From the NCBI RefSeq assembly GCF_003443675.1, contig NZ_CP031963.1, positions 62,001 through 126,000 on the forward strand: a stretch of DNA of 64,000 nucleotides, given 5' to 3'. The first letter of the stretch is position 1; each line of letters starts with the position of its first letter. Below are positions 17,076 to 26,384 of this stretch, piece by piece. A program made the translations under genes and the position numbers. Origin of the DNA: Aquimarina sp. BL5 (GTDB taxonomy: Bacteria; Bacteroidota; Bacteroidia; Flavobacteriales; Flavobacteriaceae). A model generated the notes under the pieces. That model did not search any database. It had not been told where the DNA came from and was given only the letters and a program-made list of their open reading frames with translations.

Positions 17076-17567
17076 ATGAGTGAAGTAACGGATGCCAATA
17101 GGAAGAAGAAGACCACAGTACTTAATATTATGGCAGAAGAACAGAAAGGGCTAAATAATTGCTGGGCAGCAGCTTTATCAATGGCATTACAGAGTTATGG
17201 GGTGTTTATGCCAGAAAAAAGACTGGATGAAATGTTCGAAGCTGATGGTCAAGGTTTAGATTTATTTACTTTACAACCGCAAATATCTTCGCATTTCTCA
17301 TATATTCATACAGAATATAGAAGCCTTGTTTTCGGAAATGATCCTAAATTAACTTTTGAAGAGCTACAAGGTCGAATCGATAGTGATCAACCTATTCTTA
17401 TTGGAACTCAAAACTATAGTACTTTTGCAGCACATGCTTTGTTAATTGTTGGATATTCAGGTGATGATACGGTTTTAATAATAGATCCTTGGGTAGGGGC
17501 AATGAAAGAAATTGAATATGAAGAGTTAGGGAATTATTGGGTAGAGACTATTGTTTTTAATAAGTAG
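17076..17567 (+). CDS. Papain-like cysteine protease fold protein (C39/AvrRpt2-like)
   Basis: A 163-residue protein with a complete papain-type triad: C29 in LNNCWAAALSMAL, H120 in AAHALLIVGY, and D137 in IIDPWVG. The spacing and the CWAA motif match papain-like/C39-like domains that cut after Gly-Gly leaders or act as effectors. No signal peptide, membrane segment or transporter domain is present, so it is neither a typical bacteriocin exporter peptidase nor an obvious secreted protease. It is a single gene, convergent with the histidine kinase gene 48 nt away. Confidence 0.72.
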   Translation: MSEVTDANRKKKTTVLNIMAEEQKGLNNCWAAALSMALQSYGVFMPEKRLDEMFEADGQGLDLFTLQPQISSHFSYIHTEYRSLVFGNDPKLTFEELQGRIDSDQPILIGTQNYSTFAAHALLIVGYSGDDTVLIIDPWVGAMKEIEYEELGNYWVETIVFNK

Positions 17568-17614
17568 TTGTTCCTCTTTTATAGTAAGTTTATTGTCTTA
17601 TGAGGTTATCTCAT

Positions 17615-19495
17615 CTAAGCTTTGGTGTATGGAATGGAGAAGTAGAAAATCGTACCTAAATCTTTTTTACTTTCTAACCAGATTTTGCCGCCTAACATTT
17701 CGCTATATGCTTTGGCAATAGATAATCCTATACCGGCTCCTTCTATAGCGTAATTGTTTTCAATATCGGCTTGTACGAAACGTTCGAAAATAGCTTTTTG
17801 TCGATCTTTAGCAATACCCATACCCGTATCTTTTACATAAAATTGTAAAAACTCATCTTTTACATCATAGCCAAATGAAATAGAACCTTCAGGAGTGTAT
17901 TTAAGAGCGTTCTTTACAAGATTAGTAAGGATAGCGTTAAATTTCTCTTTATCGGTTTTAATAAGCGCATTATCATCAGATAGGCCATTATTGAAAGATA
18001 ATTGTAGTTCTTTTCGATCTGCTTCTGGCTTAAAGAATTGATAGAGATAGGTTACTTGTTCATTAATATCTACGTCAGATAGAAAAACTTTTACTTGTCC
18101 GGACTCAATTTTAGAAATATCAATAATATCTCTGATAATATTTAGCATGCGTGCACCGCTTTCTTCTATTAAACTAATGTATAGTTGTTGTTCATCTCCT
18201 GTAAGTATCGGTTCTTTAAGCAACTCTGCAAAACCTAATATACCGTTCATTGGAGTGCGGATTTCGTGACTCATATTTGCTAAAAAAGCAGACTTAAGCC
18301 GATCACTTTCTTCGGCTTTGTCTTTCATTTTATTTAGCTCTATTTCATAAAGCTTTAATTCGGTAATATCTGTAGTAGTTCCTACAAAACCCATCACTTC
18401 TTTTTTCTCATTATATTCTGGAATTGCCTGTCCTAACACCCATTTAATAGTGCCATCGGGACGGAGAAATCTATATTCTGCGTGGGATGAGTCTCTTTTT
18501 TTGGCATCATCATACCAACCCGATTTTAGTTTCTTTCTGTCCTCCGGATGTACTGCTTTAAGCCAGCCGTCGTCCATCGCTTCTTGCTGGGATAAACCGG
18601 AAATTTTACACCACTTTTCGTTTACAAAAGTGGTTTTTCCATTAGCTTTAGTCATAAATATACCAACCGGTGATATATCAGTTAGTGTTTGATACCTGTT
18701 TTCACTAAGCTGAATAACCTTTTCTGCCTCCTCAAATTTTTGTCGGTAGGTAAGGGAGTGATACACATCTTTAAATGTTGAATAACTGTTTTCTGATACT
18801 TCTTTTTGAAAATATTTTATATAAATGGTGAATAATATGCCGTAGTAAAAACTCATTACTATTTTGGATGATAATCCGGAAATTAAAACACTGGATATAT
18901 TCCCAGTATTCCAAAATCCTATCACACTAAACAATATAGCATCAAACGAAAGGATAAGAAGCATTGTTATAAATATCCTTAGAAATAAAGACGGGATGTA
19001 TTTTGAAATGTATTCAAAGATAAAAATGATCAAAATTGAATCAATAAATAGGAGCGTAGTGCCATATACCAAAAGAATAACATTTGTATTAAAAAAGTCT
19101 GATAACATCGTAAATGATACTTGATGCATATTAGAGTCTTCTAAATTAATTCCGAAAAGTAATAAGAGAATTACAATCATTAGATTGGCAATTACTAACG
19201 CATAGATAAGTCTTCGTGTCAGTAAAGCGTCTTCTTTAATATAAAATATAAGTACTGAGAAAAGTGTAACTGAGAACAAAACAGAGGAGCCGGGAGATAC
19301 CGTAATACCATCATATACTTCGAAGTACATAGTAGTGGCTGTAAATACCTGAATAAACTGAAACATACCTAATGTGGTAAATAAAAGTCCGTTACCAGTT
19401 ACTTTCCGAAAATGAAATAAGATTAAAACTAAAAAGGAGACAACGAATCCTTGTAAAAGAAAAATCGATATTTGATAAAAATTAATAGCCTCCAT
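17615..19495 (-). CDS. Membrane PAS-domain sensor histidine kinase
   Basis: A 626-residue sensor kinase. About seven hydrophobic segments occupy residues 5-235, followed by a PAS/PAC domain (about 265-385: LTDISPVGIFMTKANGKT, then a PAC motif EYRFLRPDGTIKWVLGQA). The HisKA box FLANMSHEIRTPMNG gives the phospho-acceptor H410, and the ATPase domain has the N-box TNLVKNALKY (N525), DTGMGIAK and GAGIGLSIAKAYSEM. There is no receiver domain and no response regulator next to it, so the partner is elsewhere. The signal sensed by the membrane part is unknown. Confidence 0.9.
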   Translation of the reverse strand: MEAINFYQISIFLLQGFVVSFLVLILFHFRKVTGNGLLFTTLGMFQFIQVFTATTMYFEVYDGITVSPGSSVLFSVTLFSVLIFYIKEDALLTRRLIYALVIANLMIVILLLLFGINLEDSNMHQVSFTMLSDFFNTNVILLVYGTTLLFIDSILIIFIFEYISKYIPSLFLRIFITMLLILSFDAILFSVIGFWNTGNISSVLISGLSSKIVMSFYYGILFTIYIKYFQKEVSENSYSTFKDVYHSLTYRQKFEEAEKVIQLSENRYQTLTDISPVGIFMTKANGKTTFVNEKWCKISGLSQQEAMDDGWLKAVHPEDRKKLKSGWYDDAKKRDSSHAEYRFLRPDGTIKWVLGQAIPEYNEKKEVMGFVGTTTDITELKLYEIELNKMKDKAEESDRLKSAFLANMSHEIRTPMNGILGFAELLKEPILTGDEQQLYISLIEESGARMLNIIRDIIDISKIESGQVKVFLSDVDINEQVTYLYQFFKPEADRKELQLSFNNGLSDDNALIKTDKEKFNAILTNLVKNALKYTPEGSISFGYDVKDEFLQFYVKDTGMGIAKDRQKAIFERFVQADIENNYAIEGAGIGLSIAKAYSEMLGGKIWLESKKDLGTIFYFSIPYTKA

Positions 19496-19703
19496 AAAAC
19501 ATAATTAATCACCTTTATTTTTCAATAGATAAGGAAATAATCTTTTTAATAGTAAAAGCCCGAAAGATGATCAATGTGTGTAATTCCCATAAGGAAAATT
19601 GATTATATACGTATTTCTCGAAGATACAAAAGTAATTAGATTTTAGTTACTGAAAAAGGTTATGTTTTTAGTGCTAAAATTATTCTATTGCTAAAGAGCT
19701 TAT

Positions 19704-20345
19704 TTAGTTGTCCATTCTAGCTACTTTTTGTCTCCAAAAAGTAACAAATAATAAGGTGATAATTGAAGGAGTTATCCAAACCCAAAGGGTGCTGGAATTT
19801 AACGCAGCTAATAAGAAAGCAGTTACAGCGGCTCCATAAGCACCAGACATTTTACCTATATGATTGGATAAATAGGCGGTGGGATTGACTCTAAAAGTTT
19901 TATATAGTTTGATATCTCTTACTGTAGCCATAATACCAAATCCTCCAAAAAAGAAGAACAAAGTGCTTTTTGGGATCTCATACATAAGATAATAGATGCC
20001 AACACTAATCATACCTAAGAAGATGAATCCCATAATGCTAGTTACTGCTATATCTAGTGTTCCTAAAGTGTGTTGTTTCTTAAATCGAAGCACTCTGTTT
20101 CCTGAAACTACAAGATAAATTGTGAAAATCGAAAGTAAAAGCAATAGTAAATTTTCGTGATTAGGAAGTAAAGTTATAGGAATTGCTATGAGAGCACTAA
20201 TGAACATTGAAATAGAAAATACTATTCCAGCTTTACGATGATAGAACCTACCTTTTTTACCAACAATACTGACCAAACCGGATAATAATCCAATACCACC
20301 AAAGAAAGCATGGATGTAAATAAGTGTTAAAGCTACTTTTTCCAT
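19704..20345 (-). CDS. DUF2306-like multi-spanning membrane protein
   Basis: A 213-residue integral membrane protein with about six hydrophobic helices. It starts with IHAFFGGIGLLSGLVSIV and GRFYHRKAGIVFS, the pattern of the DUF2306-like group found widely in Bacteroidota. No catalytic motif was seen and the function is unknown. It lies just downstream of hutG on the same strand but has its own promoter-like sequence at 20374-20401, so it may be expressed separately from the hut operon. Confidence 0.72.
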   Translation of the reverse strand: MEKVALTLIYIHAFFGGIGLLSGLVSIVGKKGRFYHRKAGIVFSISMFISALIAIPITLLPNHENLLLLLLSIFTIYLVVSGNRVLRFKKQHTLGTLDIAVTSIMGFIFLGMISVGIYYLMYEIPKSTLFFFFGGFGIMATVRDIKLYKTFRVNPTAYLSNHIGKMSGAYGAAVTAFLLAALNSSTLWVWITPSIITLLFVTFWRQKVARMDN

Positions 20346-20373
20346 TAAAACTATTAAGAACTAATTAGCTTAT

Positions 20374-20401
20374 CAAATATAAATAAATACTGTCATAGCA
20401 A
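20374..20401 (-). promoter_or_regulatory. Bacteroidota-type promoter for the DUF2306-like gene
   Basis: On the minus strand TTG (20401-20399) is followed after 17 nt by TATATTTG (20381-20374), a full TAnnTTTG match. The predicted transcript would start about 20 nt before the ATG at 20345. The upstream box lies just upstream of the hutG stop codon region boundary. Confidence 0.5.
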
Positions 20402-20406
20402 TGAAA

Positions 20407-21360
20407 TCAATGAGAAGAAATAAATTTCATAATGAAGTAAGCTAATCTTGCACCTAATCTTGCGGTACAATTGTCTATATCATATTTTGGATTTAGTTCT
20501 ACGATATCTGCACTAATTAATTTACCTGATTTGCAGATTTTTTCAATAACAGTCATAGCAATATCTAAAGAGAATCCAAATGGGGAAGGGGCGCTAACTC
20601 CAGGAGCATAGATAGAAGAGAAACCATCCAAGTCAATAGTTAGATAGATATTATCTACAGATGCTATGAAATTATTGATGATGACAACGACATGGTCTTT
20701 GTTTTCGAATGTGAAATCGGTATTCTTAATGTATTGCGCTTTGAGCTCATTGGCAGTTTCGAATAATTCTTTATTATTAGATTCTTCCTGAATTCCTAAG
20801 CAAAGATATTTGAAACGATCATTCTCTTTTGCTATTTGATAAAAAGGAGTTCCTGAGTTTCCTTCATTTTTTATCTTTCTTAAATCAAAATGAGCATCCA
20901 GATTGATAATCCCAATAGTGGTATTTGGTTTGTATTTTTTTATCCCATTATAATGTGAGTAAGCCAAATCATGACCTCCTCCAAAAATAATTGTAAAGTA
21001 TTTTTTGTTAAGTAGTTCTGATATCCTATTTAAAGTATAACTTTGAGTCTTTTCTAGATCGTTTTCATTGCAGAAAATGTTTCCTGCGTCGATTATCTGA
21101 ACCTTATCATCAAGATGATTTGATAGTGATGACATCATTTTTCTGATGATATCTGGAGCTAATGCTGCACCAGCTCTTCCAGAGTTTCTTCGAACCCCTT
21201 CGTCACAAGCGTATCCTACGATAGCAAAAGCTGTATTTTGATTTTCAGGGAGTTCATCATTTTCTAAATCAATACAAGTTATTTTTTCATGAAGATATAA
21301 TTGATCATCAGATGTTCGTCCTGCCCAAATATTAGTATCTGTTTTTTTGTAATCGCTCAT
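20407..21360 (-). CDS. hutG: Formimidoylglutamase
   Basis: A 317-residue enzyme of the arginase/ureohydrolase family. It hydrolyses N-formimidoyl-glutamate to glutamate and formamide, the last step of this histidine pathway. All six manganese ligands are visible: H130 in GGGHD, D155, H157 and D159 in LDAHFD, and D243 and D245 in TIDLDGF. It is the last gene of a minus-strand hut operon, 46 nt after hutU. The family alone could also mean agmatinase or arginase; the hut neighbours decide the call. Confidence 0.92.
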   Translation of the reverse strand: MSDYKKTDTNIWAGRTSDDQLYLHEKITCIDLENDELPENQNTAFAIVGYACDEGVRRNSGRAGAALAPDIIRKMMSSLSNHLDDKVQIIDAGNIFCNENDLEKTQSYTLNRISELLNKKYFTIIFGGGHDLAYSHYNGIKKYKPNTTIGIINLDAHFDLRKIKNEGNSGTPFYQIAKENDRFKYLCLGIQEESNNKELFETANELKAQYIKNTDFTFENKDHVVVIINNFIASVDNIYLTIDLDGFSSIYAPGVSAPSPFGFSLDIAMTVIEKICKSGKLISADIVELNPKYDIDNCTARLGARLAYFIMKFISSH

Positions 21361-21406
21361 ATTTTAAAATAATGCTTGTGTGTAAAATATTGTACAGCTG
21401 TTTTTG

Positions 21407-23413
21407 TTATTGAAACATGTTGTCTAAAATATTGTTATCTAATGCATTGGGAATAGTTACCTTAAGTTTTGGTGTACGTTTCATTTCTCTCTTAATAGCG
21501 AACAATGCCTCTTCGTTTCTTGCCCAACTTCTGCGAGAAATACCGTTATTTACATCATAAAACAACATACTTTTTAGGCGTCTAGAAGAGTCATCAGATC
21601 CATCAAGTAATAATCCGAATCCTCCATTGATCACTTCACCCCATCCAACACCTCCACCGTTATGGATGGATACCCATGTTGCCCCTCTAAAACTATCACC
21701 GATCACATTATGGATCGCCATGTCTGCTGTAAATTTACTACCATCATAAATATTGCTAGTCTCGCGATAAGGAGAATCTGTTCCGCTTACATCGTGATGA
21801 TCTCTACCTAATACAATTGGAGCTGATATATCACCTGATTTAATAGCTTTATTAAACGCCTCAGCGATCTTTACTCTTCCTTCGGTATCAGCATATAGAA
21901 TTCTTGCTTGGGAGCCTACAACAAGCTTATTTTCCTTCGCTTCTTTAATCCATGTGATATTATCCTGCATTTGTTGTTGAATTTCTTCTGGAGCGGTTGT
22001 CTTGATTTCTTGCATCACCTTTACTGCGATTTGATCAGTTTTATCTAAATCTTCAGAATCACCAGAAGTACATACCCACCTAAACGGTCCAAAACCATAA
22101 TCAAAGCACATTGGTCCCAGAATATCCTGTACATAAGATGGATATCTAAAATCAATTCCGTTTTCAGCCATAACATTCGCTCCCGCTCTAGAAGCTTCTA
22201 AAAGAAACGCGTTTCCATAATCAAAAAAGTAAGTACCTTTTTCTGTATGTTTATTAATTGCAGCAGCATGTCTTCTTAAGGATTCCTGAACTTTTGTTTT
22301 AAAAGTGTCAGGGTCGTGAGCTATCATTTTGTTTGATTCTTCATAACTCAAACCTGCAGGATAATAACCGCCCGACCAAGGATTGTGTAATGACGTTTGA
22401 TCAGATCCCAAGTGTACATAAATATTTTCATCATAAAAGCGTTCCCAAACATCTACAATGTTTCCTTTAAAAGCTATAGAAACAACTTCTGTATTCTGAG
22501 TTGCTTCTTGAACCCGATTAACTAGACTGTCTAGGTTGTCAATAATTTCATCTACCCATCCTTGTTCATAACGCTTTTGTGCAGCATCCGGATTTACTTC
22601 TGCGCAAATCGTGATACATTTGGCAATATTACCTGCTTTAGGCTGTGCGCCACTCATTCCTCCTAAACCAGCAGTTAGAAATATTTTTCCAGCACTATTT
22701 TCTCCTGGTTTTAATGTTTTTCTAAAAGCATTCATTACAGTGATGGTGGTTCCGTGTACAATACCTTGCGGGCCAATATACATGTAGCTTCCCGCTGTCA
22801 TTTGACCATATTGAGTAACGCCTAGTGCATTGTATTTCTCCCAATCATCGGGTTTCGAGTAATTTGGAATCATCATTCCATTGGTTACAACTGCTCTAGG
22901 GGCGTCTTTTGAAGATGGAAACAATCCCATAGGATGACCAGAATACATGTGTAATGTTTGCTCTTCTGTCATAGTGGCGAGATAATGCATGGTAAGTAAA
23001 TATTGAGCCCAGTTCTGAAATACTGCTCCATTTCCTCCATATGTAATTAATTCATACGGATGTTGCGCAACAGCTGGATCTAGGTTGTTTTGTATCATCA
23101 ACATGATACCTGCTGCTTGCAATGTGTTAGCTGGGTACGCTTCAATAGGTCTTGCGTATATTTCGTAATCAGGTATAAACCGATACATATAAATCCTACC
23201 ATATTCATTAAGTTCCTCAAGGAATTCTTTCGCCAGTTCTTCATGCCAATCTGTTGGGAAATATCTTAAGGCATTTCTAAGTGCCAGTTTCTTTTCATCA
23301 ATAGATAATATTTGCTTTCGTTTTGGAGCTCTGCTTATCTTTGGGTTAAGATCTTTTTTGGCAGGAAGCGTTTTTGGAATGCCGTTTATGATTTGTTCTT
23401 TGAAAGTTGTCAT
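21407..23413 (-). CDS. hutU: Urocanate hydratase, long form
   Basis: A 668-residue urocanase, converting urocanate to imidazolone propionate with tightly bound NAD. Characteristic stretches are PYELITYGGNGAVFQNW, MYSGHPMGLFPSS, YGQMTAGSYMYIGPQG and LTAGLGGMSGAQPKA. It is about 110 residues longer than the usual ~555-residue bacterial enzyme, and the N-terminal part (ALRYFPTDWHEELAKEF, MYRFIPD) resembles the animal UROC1 form. It lies between hutI (53 nt upstream) and hutG (46 nt downstream). The function is certain, the similarity to the animal type is from memory. Confidence 0.95.
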   Translation of the reverse strand: MTTFKEQIINGIPKTLPAKKDLNPKISRAPKRKQILSIDEKKLALRNALRYFPTDWHEELAKEFLEELNEYGRIYMYRFIPDYEIYARPIEAYPANTLQAAGIMLMIQNNLDPAVAQHPYELITYGGNGAVFQNWAQYLLTMHYLATMTEEQTLHMYSGHPMGLFPSSKDAPRAVVTNGMMIPNYSKPDDWEKYNALGVTQYGQMTAGSYMYIGPQGIVHGTTITVMNAFRKTLKPGENSAGKIFLTAGLGGMSGAQPKAGNIAKCITICAEVNPDAAQKRYEQGWVDEIIDNLDSLVNRVQEATQNTEVVSIAFKGNIVDVWERFYDENIYVHLGSDQTSLHNPWSGGYYPAGLSYEESNKMIAHDPDTFKTKVQESLRRHAAAINKHTEKGTYFFDYGNAFLLEASRAGANVMAENGIDFRYPSYVQDILGPMCFDYGFGPFRWVCTSGDSEDLDKTDQIAVKVMQEIKTTAPEEIQQQMQDNITWIKEAKENKLVVGSQARILYADTEGRVKIAEAFNKAIKSGDISAPIVLGRDHHDVSGTDSPYRETSNIYDGSKFTADMAIHNVIGDSFRGATWVSIHNGGGVGWGEVINGGFGLLLDGSDDSSRRLKSMLFYDVNNGISRRSWARNEEALFAIKREMKRTPKLKVTIPNALDNNILDNMFQ

Positions 23414-23466
23414 ACTGTATTGTATAAATGCTGATCAAATTAATGACCATCAAAATGTTTTTTGAT

Positions 23467-24717
23467 TTAATGTTCTATATATACCGCATCACCACATTTC
23501 CATACTTGAGAGGGAGTTAGTTTGCCTTGATGATACAGTATTTCGTTAAAATTATCGGTAGAGAAAAGACAAAAATCTGCAAGCATTCTGGGAGCCAGTT
23601 TACCACGATCTTTTAATTTTAAGGCAGCGGCAGCTCTGGTTGTAATTCCTGCCAATACTTCTGCATTACTGAGTTTTTGAAAAGTTCCTAAAATACAAGC
23701 TTGCGTCAATAAATCTCCCATTGGCGCAGATCCAGGGTTCCAATCACTGGCTATTGAGAGAGCACCTCCTGCATCCAGAATCTTGCGAGCAGGAGTGAAA
23801 TCACATCCTAAGCCTATAGATGCTCCGGGAAGTGCTACTGATATCACATCACTTTCTGCAAGGGTCTTAATTTCGGTATCTGTGCTAGCTTCTAAATGAT
23901 CAGCGCTTACCGCATTTACTTTTACTGCTATTTCGCTACCACCCGGAGTAAACTGATCTGCGTGTACAGTAATATCAAATCCCATTTCTGTAGCTTTCTT
24001 GAAATATGGTTCAATATTTTCTTTAGAAAAGGCACTTTGTTCAACAAAAGCATCAATTCTATTCGTTAATTTTTCTTCTTTAAGTATTGGGAATAATGTC
24101 GATGCAATTTCATTTAAATATTCTTGGTGATCTCCATCGTAATCTTTCGGGAGCATATGAGCCGCTAAACAAGTAGATATTAGATCTGATTCTAGATGTA
24201 AGTTAGCTTCTTTAATTGCTCTTAACATTTTGAGTTCTTCTGTAACAGAAAGACCATAACCGCTTTTTACTTCAATTGTAGTGATACCATTTTTAAGAAG
24301 AAGATTAGCTCTTTTAACAACACCATGACAAAGTTCTTCTTGACTTGCTGTTCTGGTATTGGTTACAGTATCCCAAATTCCGCCACCGGCCTCTGCAATT
24401 TCCAGATATGATTTCCCAGAGTTACGCATTGCATAATCATTTGCTCTGGAACCTGAGAAACAGATATGTGTATGTGAATCAATAAATCCAGGTAGGCATA
24501 CGTAATTAGATTGTAGTTCTATTATTTCTGAATCAAAACTACTGGCAATTTCTTTTAAATCCGTGTAATTTCCAATAGAATGGATATGTTCGCCTTCGGT
24601 AAGAATTCCTGCATTAAAAATTACAGGAAGTTGCTCATCTTTTAAAGCACCTTTTAGTGGTAATCCATTCATGGATATGAGTTGTGTGATAGGACCAATA
24701 AGCTTGTACTTTGTCAT
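23467..24717 (-). CDS. hutI: Imidazolonepropionase
   Basis: A 416-residue amidohydrolase that opens the imidazolone ring to formimidoyl-glutamate. The metal-binding motif DSHTHICFSGSR has H82 and H84, and EVKSGYGL, HADQFTPGG and SDWNPGSAP are typical of HutI. It starts 2 nt after the hutH stop codon, so translational coupling with hutH is likely. Full length, and no odd features were seen. Confidence 0.95.
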   Translation of the reverse strand: MTKYKLIGPITQLISMNGLPLKGALKDEQLPVIFNAGILTEGEHIHSIGNYTDLKEIASSFDSEIIELQSNYVCLPGFIDSHTHICFSGSRANDYAMRNSGKSYLEIAEAGGGIWDTVTNTRTASQEELCHGVVKRANLLLKNGITTIEVKSGYGLSVTEELKMLRAIKEANLHLESDLISTCLAAHMLPKDYDGDHQEYLNEIASTLFPILKEEKLTNRIDAFVEQSAFSKENIEPYFKKATEMGFDITVHADQFTPGGSEIAVKVNAVSADHLEASTDTEIKTLAESDVISVALPGASIGLGCDFTPARKILDAGGALSIASDWNPGSAPMGDLLTQACILGTFQKLSNAEVLAGITTRAAAALKLKDRGKLAPRMLADFCLFSTDNFNEILYHQGKLTPSQVWKCGDAVYIEH

Positions 24718-24719
24718 AA

Positions 24720-26300
24720 TTAATAGGTTTCAAATTCAGTAGAGAACTTAGTTTCTAAAGACAAATTCTCCTTGTTGGCTACATTATTCGCTAATGTTAT
24801 GATCGTTTTCTTTTTAATAATATCAATGCCTTTATTTATATCATCTGCAAAGACACGATCTTTTGCTGCAAAAGAAACTTCTTTGCGTATAGTTTTATGA
24901 ATTTCATCCAGAATAATACCGGATTTCATTGGTTTTCTAAACTCAAAGGCTTGTGCTGCTGTTAAAAGTTCTATTGCTAATATTTTTTCTACATTTCCAA
25001 TTACTCTTAAAGCTTTTCTGACACCTATAGATCCCATGCTTACGTGATCCTCTTGTCCTAATGATGTTGGGATACTGTCTGCACTGGAAGGAAAGCACAA
25101 TCCTTTGTTCTCGCTCGCTAATGCAGCGGTCGTGTATTGTAAAATCATATAACCAGAATTAATACCAGTGTCTTCCATCAATAATTTGGGAACTCCTGGT
25201 GAGTTTCCTTCTAATGCTAGGTAGATTCTTCGATCCGAAATATTGCCAACTTCAGAAGCTGCAAGACAAGCGTAATCTATTGCCATGGCTAATGGCTGTC
25301 CGTGAAAGCTTCCGCCGCTTATGGTGAGTTCTTCATTAATAATAATCGGATTATCGGTAACAGAATTTAATTCGATTTCTACTAATTCCTTAAGATGAAG
25401 CCAAGCATTTCTGGAGGCTCCGTGTACTTGAGGAATACATCGCAGAGAATATGGATCCTGAACACGATCACAGTCAATATGGTCTTCCATGATTTCAGAT
25501 CCCTTTAGTAAAGATTTTACTCTGGAAGCTACATGAATATTTCCTTTGAAAGGGCGTAATTCGTGTAATTCATTATAGAAAGGTTTTACAGAACCCTGCA
25601 GTCCTTCTATCATCATGGCTCCAATGATATCTGCCTGCGAAAGACAACTATGTAATTTTTCTACAACTTTTACAGCATGTGCTGCTATAAATTGTGTTCC
25701 ATTAATCAAGGCAAGACCTTCTTTTGGACCAAGATCCAAAGAATCCAGTCCAGTTTTTTTAAACAAAGTCGAAGTTGTTATTTCATTACCATTGTATATA
25801 ACTTTTCCTAAGCCAATTAAGGGAAGGAAAAGATGAGAGAGTGGTGCTAAATCACCTGAAGCACCTACTGATCCTTGAGAAGGTACTATAGGAATCGCGT
25901 TGTTTTCAATATGCCAAAGTATACGATCTAACGTTTCTTCTGCAATGCCAGAATATCCTTTGGATAGTGATTGTAGCTTTAGGATTAACATCAGTTTTGC
26001 TACTTCCTCATCAATAGGATCACCCACACCTACGCTATGACTTTTTAGAATATTGGACTGAAGTATTTTGGTTTCTTCTTTAGAAATCATAGTCGTGCAC
26101 AACGGACCAAAGCCGGTATTGATTCCGTAAACTGGATGACCTTTGGTTACGATATTTTCAACTACCTGACTGCTCTTTCTAATTTTTTCTCTTGAGGCTT
26201 CAGAAATAGTTCCCTTGATTTCTCCTGAAGCTATTTTTATGGCTTTTCCGACGGTTAAATGATCTTCTCCGAAACAGAAATATGATGTTGTTCTAGACAT
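24720..26300 (-). CDS. hutH: Histidine ammonia-lyase
   Basis: A 526-residue lyase that removes ammonia from L-histidine to give urocanate, the first step of the pathway. The Ala-Ser-Gly triplet at residues 147-149 (in GSVGASGDLAPLSH) forms the MIO electrophile, and VYGINTGFG near residue 57 is the conserved active-site loop. It is the first gene of the hut operon and is divergent from a LysR gene with an 84-nt shared upstream region. The length matches the Bacteroidota HAL enzymes. Confidence 0.95.
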   Translation of the reverse strand: MSRTTSYFCFGEDHLTVGKAIKIASGEIKGTISEASREKIRKSSQVVENIVTKGHPVYGINTGFGPLCTTMISKEETKILQSNILKSHSVGVGDPIDEEVAKLMLILKLQSLSKGYSGIAEETLDRILWHIENNAIPIVPSQGSVGASGDLAPLSHLFLPLIGLGKVIYNGNEITTSTLFKKTGLDSLDLGPKEGLALINGTQFIAAHAVKVVEKLHSCLSQADIIGAMMIEGLQGSVKPFYNELHELRPFKGNIHVASRVKSLLKGSEIMEDHIDCDRVQDPYSLRCIPQVHGASRNAWLHLKELVEIELNSVTDNPIIINEELTISGGSFHGQPLAMAIDYACLAASEVGNISDRRIYLALEGNSPGVPKLLMEDTGINSGYMILQYTTAALASENKGLCFPSSADSIPTSLGQEDHVSMGSIGVRKALRVIGNVEKILAIELLTAAQAFEFRKPMKSGIILDEIHKTIRKEVSFAAKDRVFADDINKGIDIIKKKTIITLANNVANKENLSLETKFSTEFETY

Positions 26301-26337
26301 TATTAATTATTCATATTTGTTTACACTAAGATAATGT

Positions 26338-26360
26338 GTATTTTTAATACTTATAAATAC
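26338..26360. promoter_or_regulatory. Candidate LysR-type operator in the hutH/LysR gap
   Basis: The A/T-rich imperfect palindrome running from GTATTT to AAATAC lies in the 84-nt divergent gap, and includes a T-N11-A pattern as expected for a LysR site. It is the only dyad-like stretch there, but A/T-rich sequence gives such matches easily. Confidence 0.3.
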
Positions 26361-26368
26361 TAATTTTG
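26361..26368 (+). promoter_or_regulatory. TAnnTTTG promoter box for the LysR gene
   Basis: TAATTTTG is a full match to the Bacteroidota -7 box, 16 nt before the ATG at 26385. No good TTG upstream box is present at the right distance, which would suit a weak or regulated promoter. Confidence 0.4.
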
Positions 26369-26384
26369 TCAATAATTAATAACT

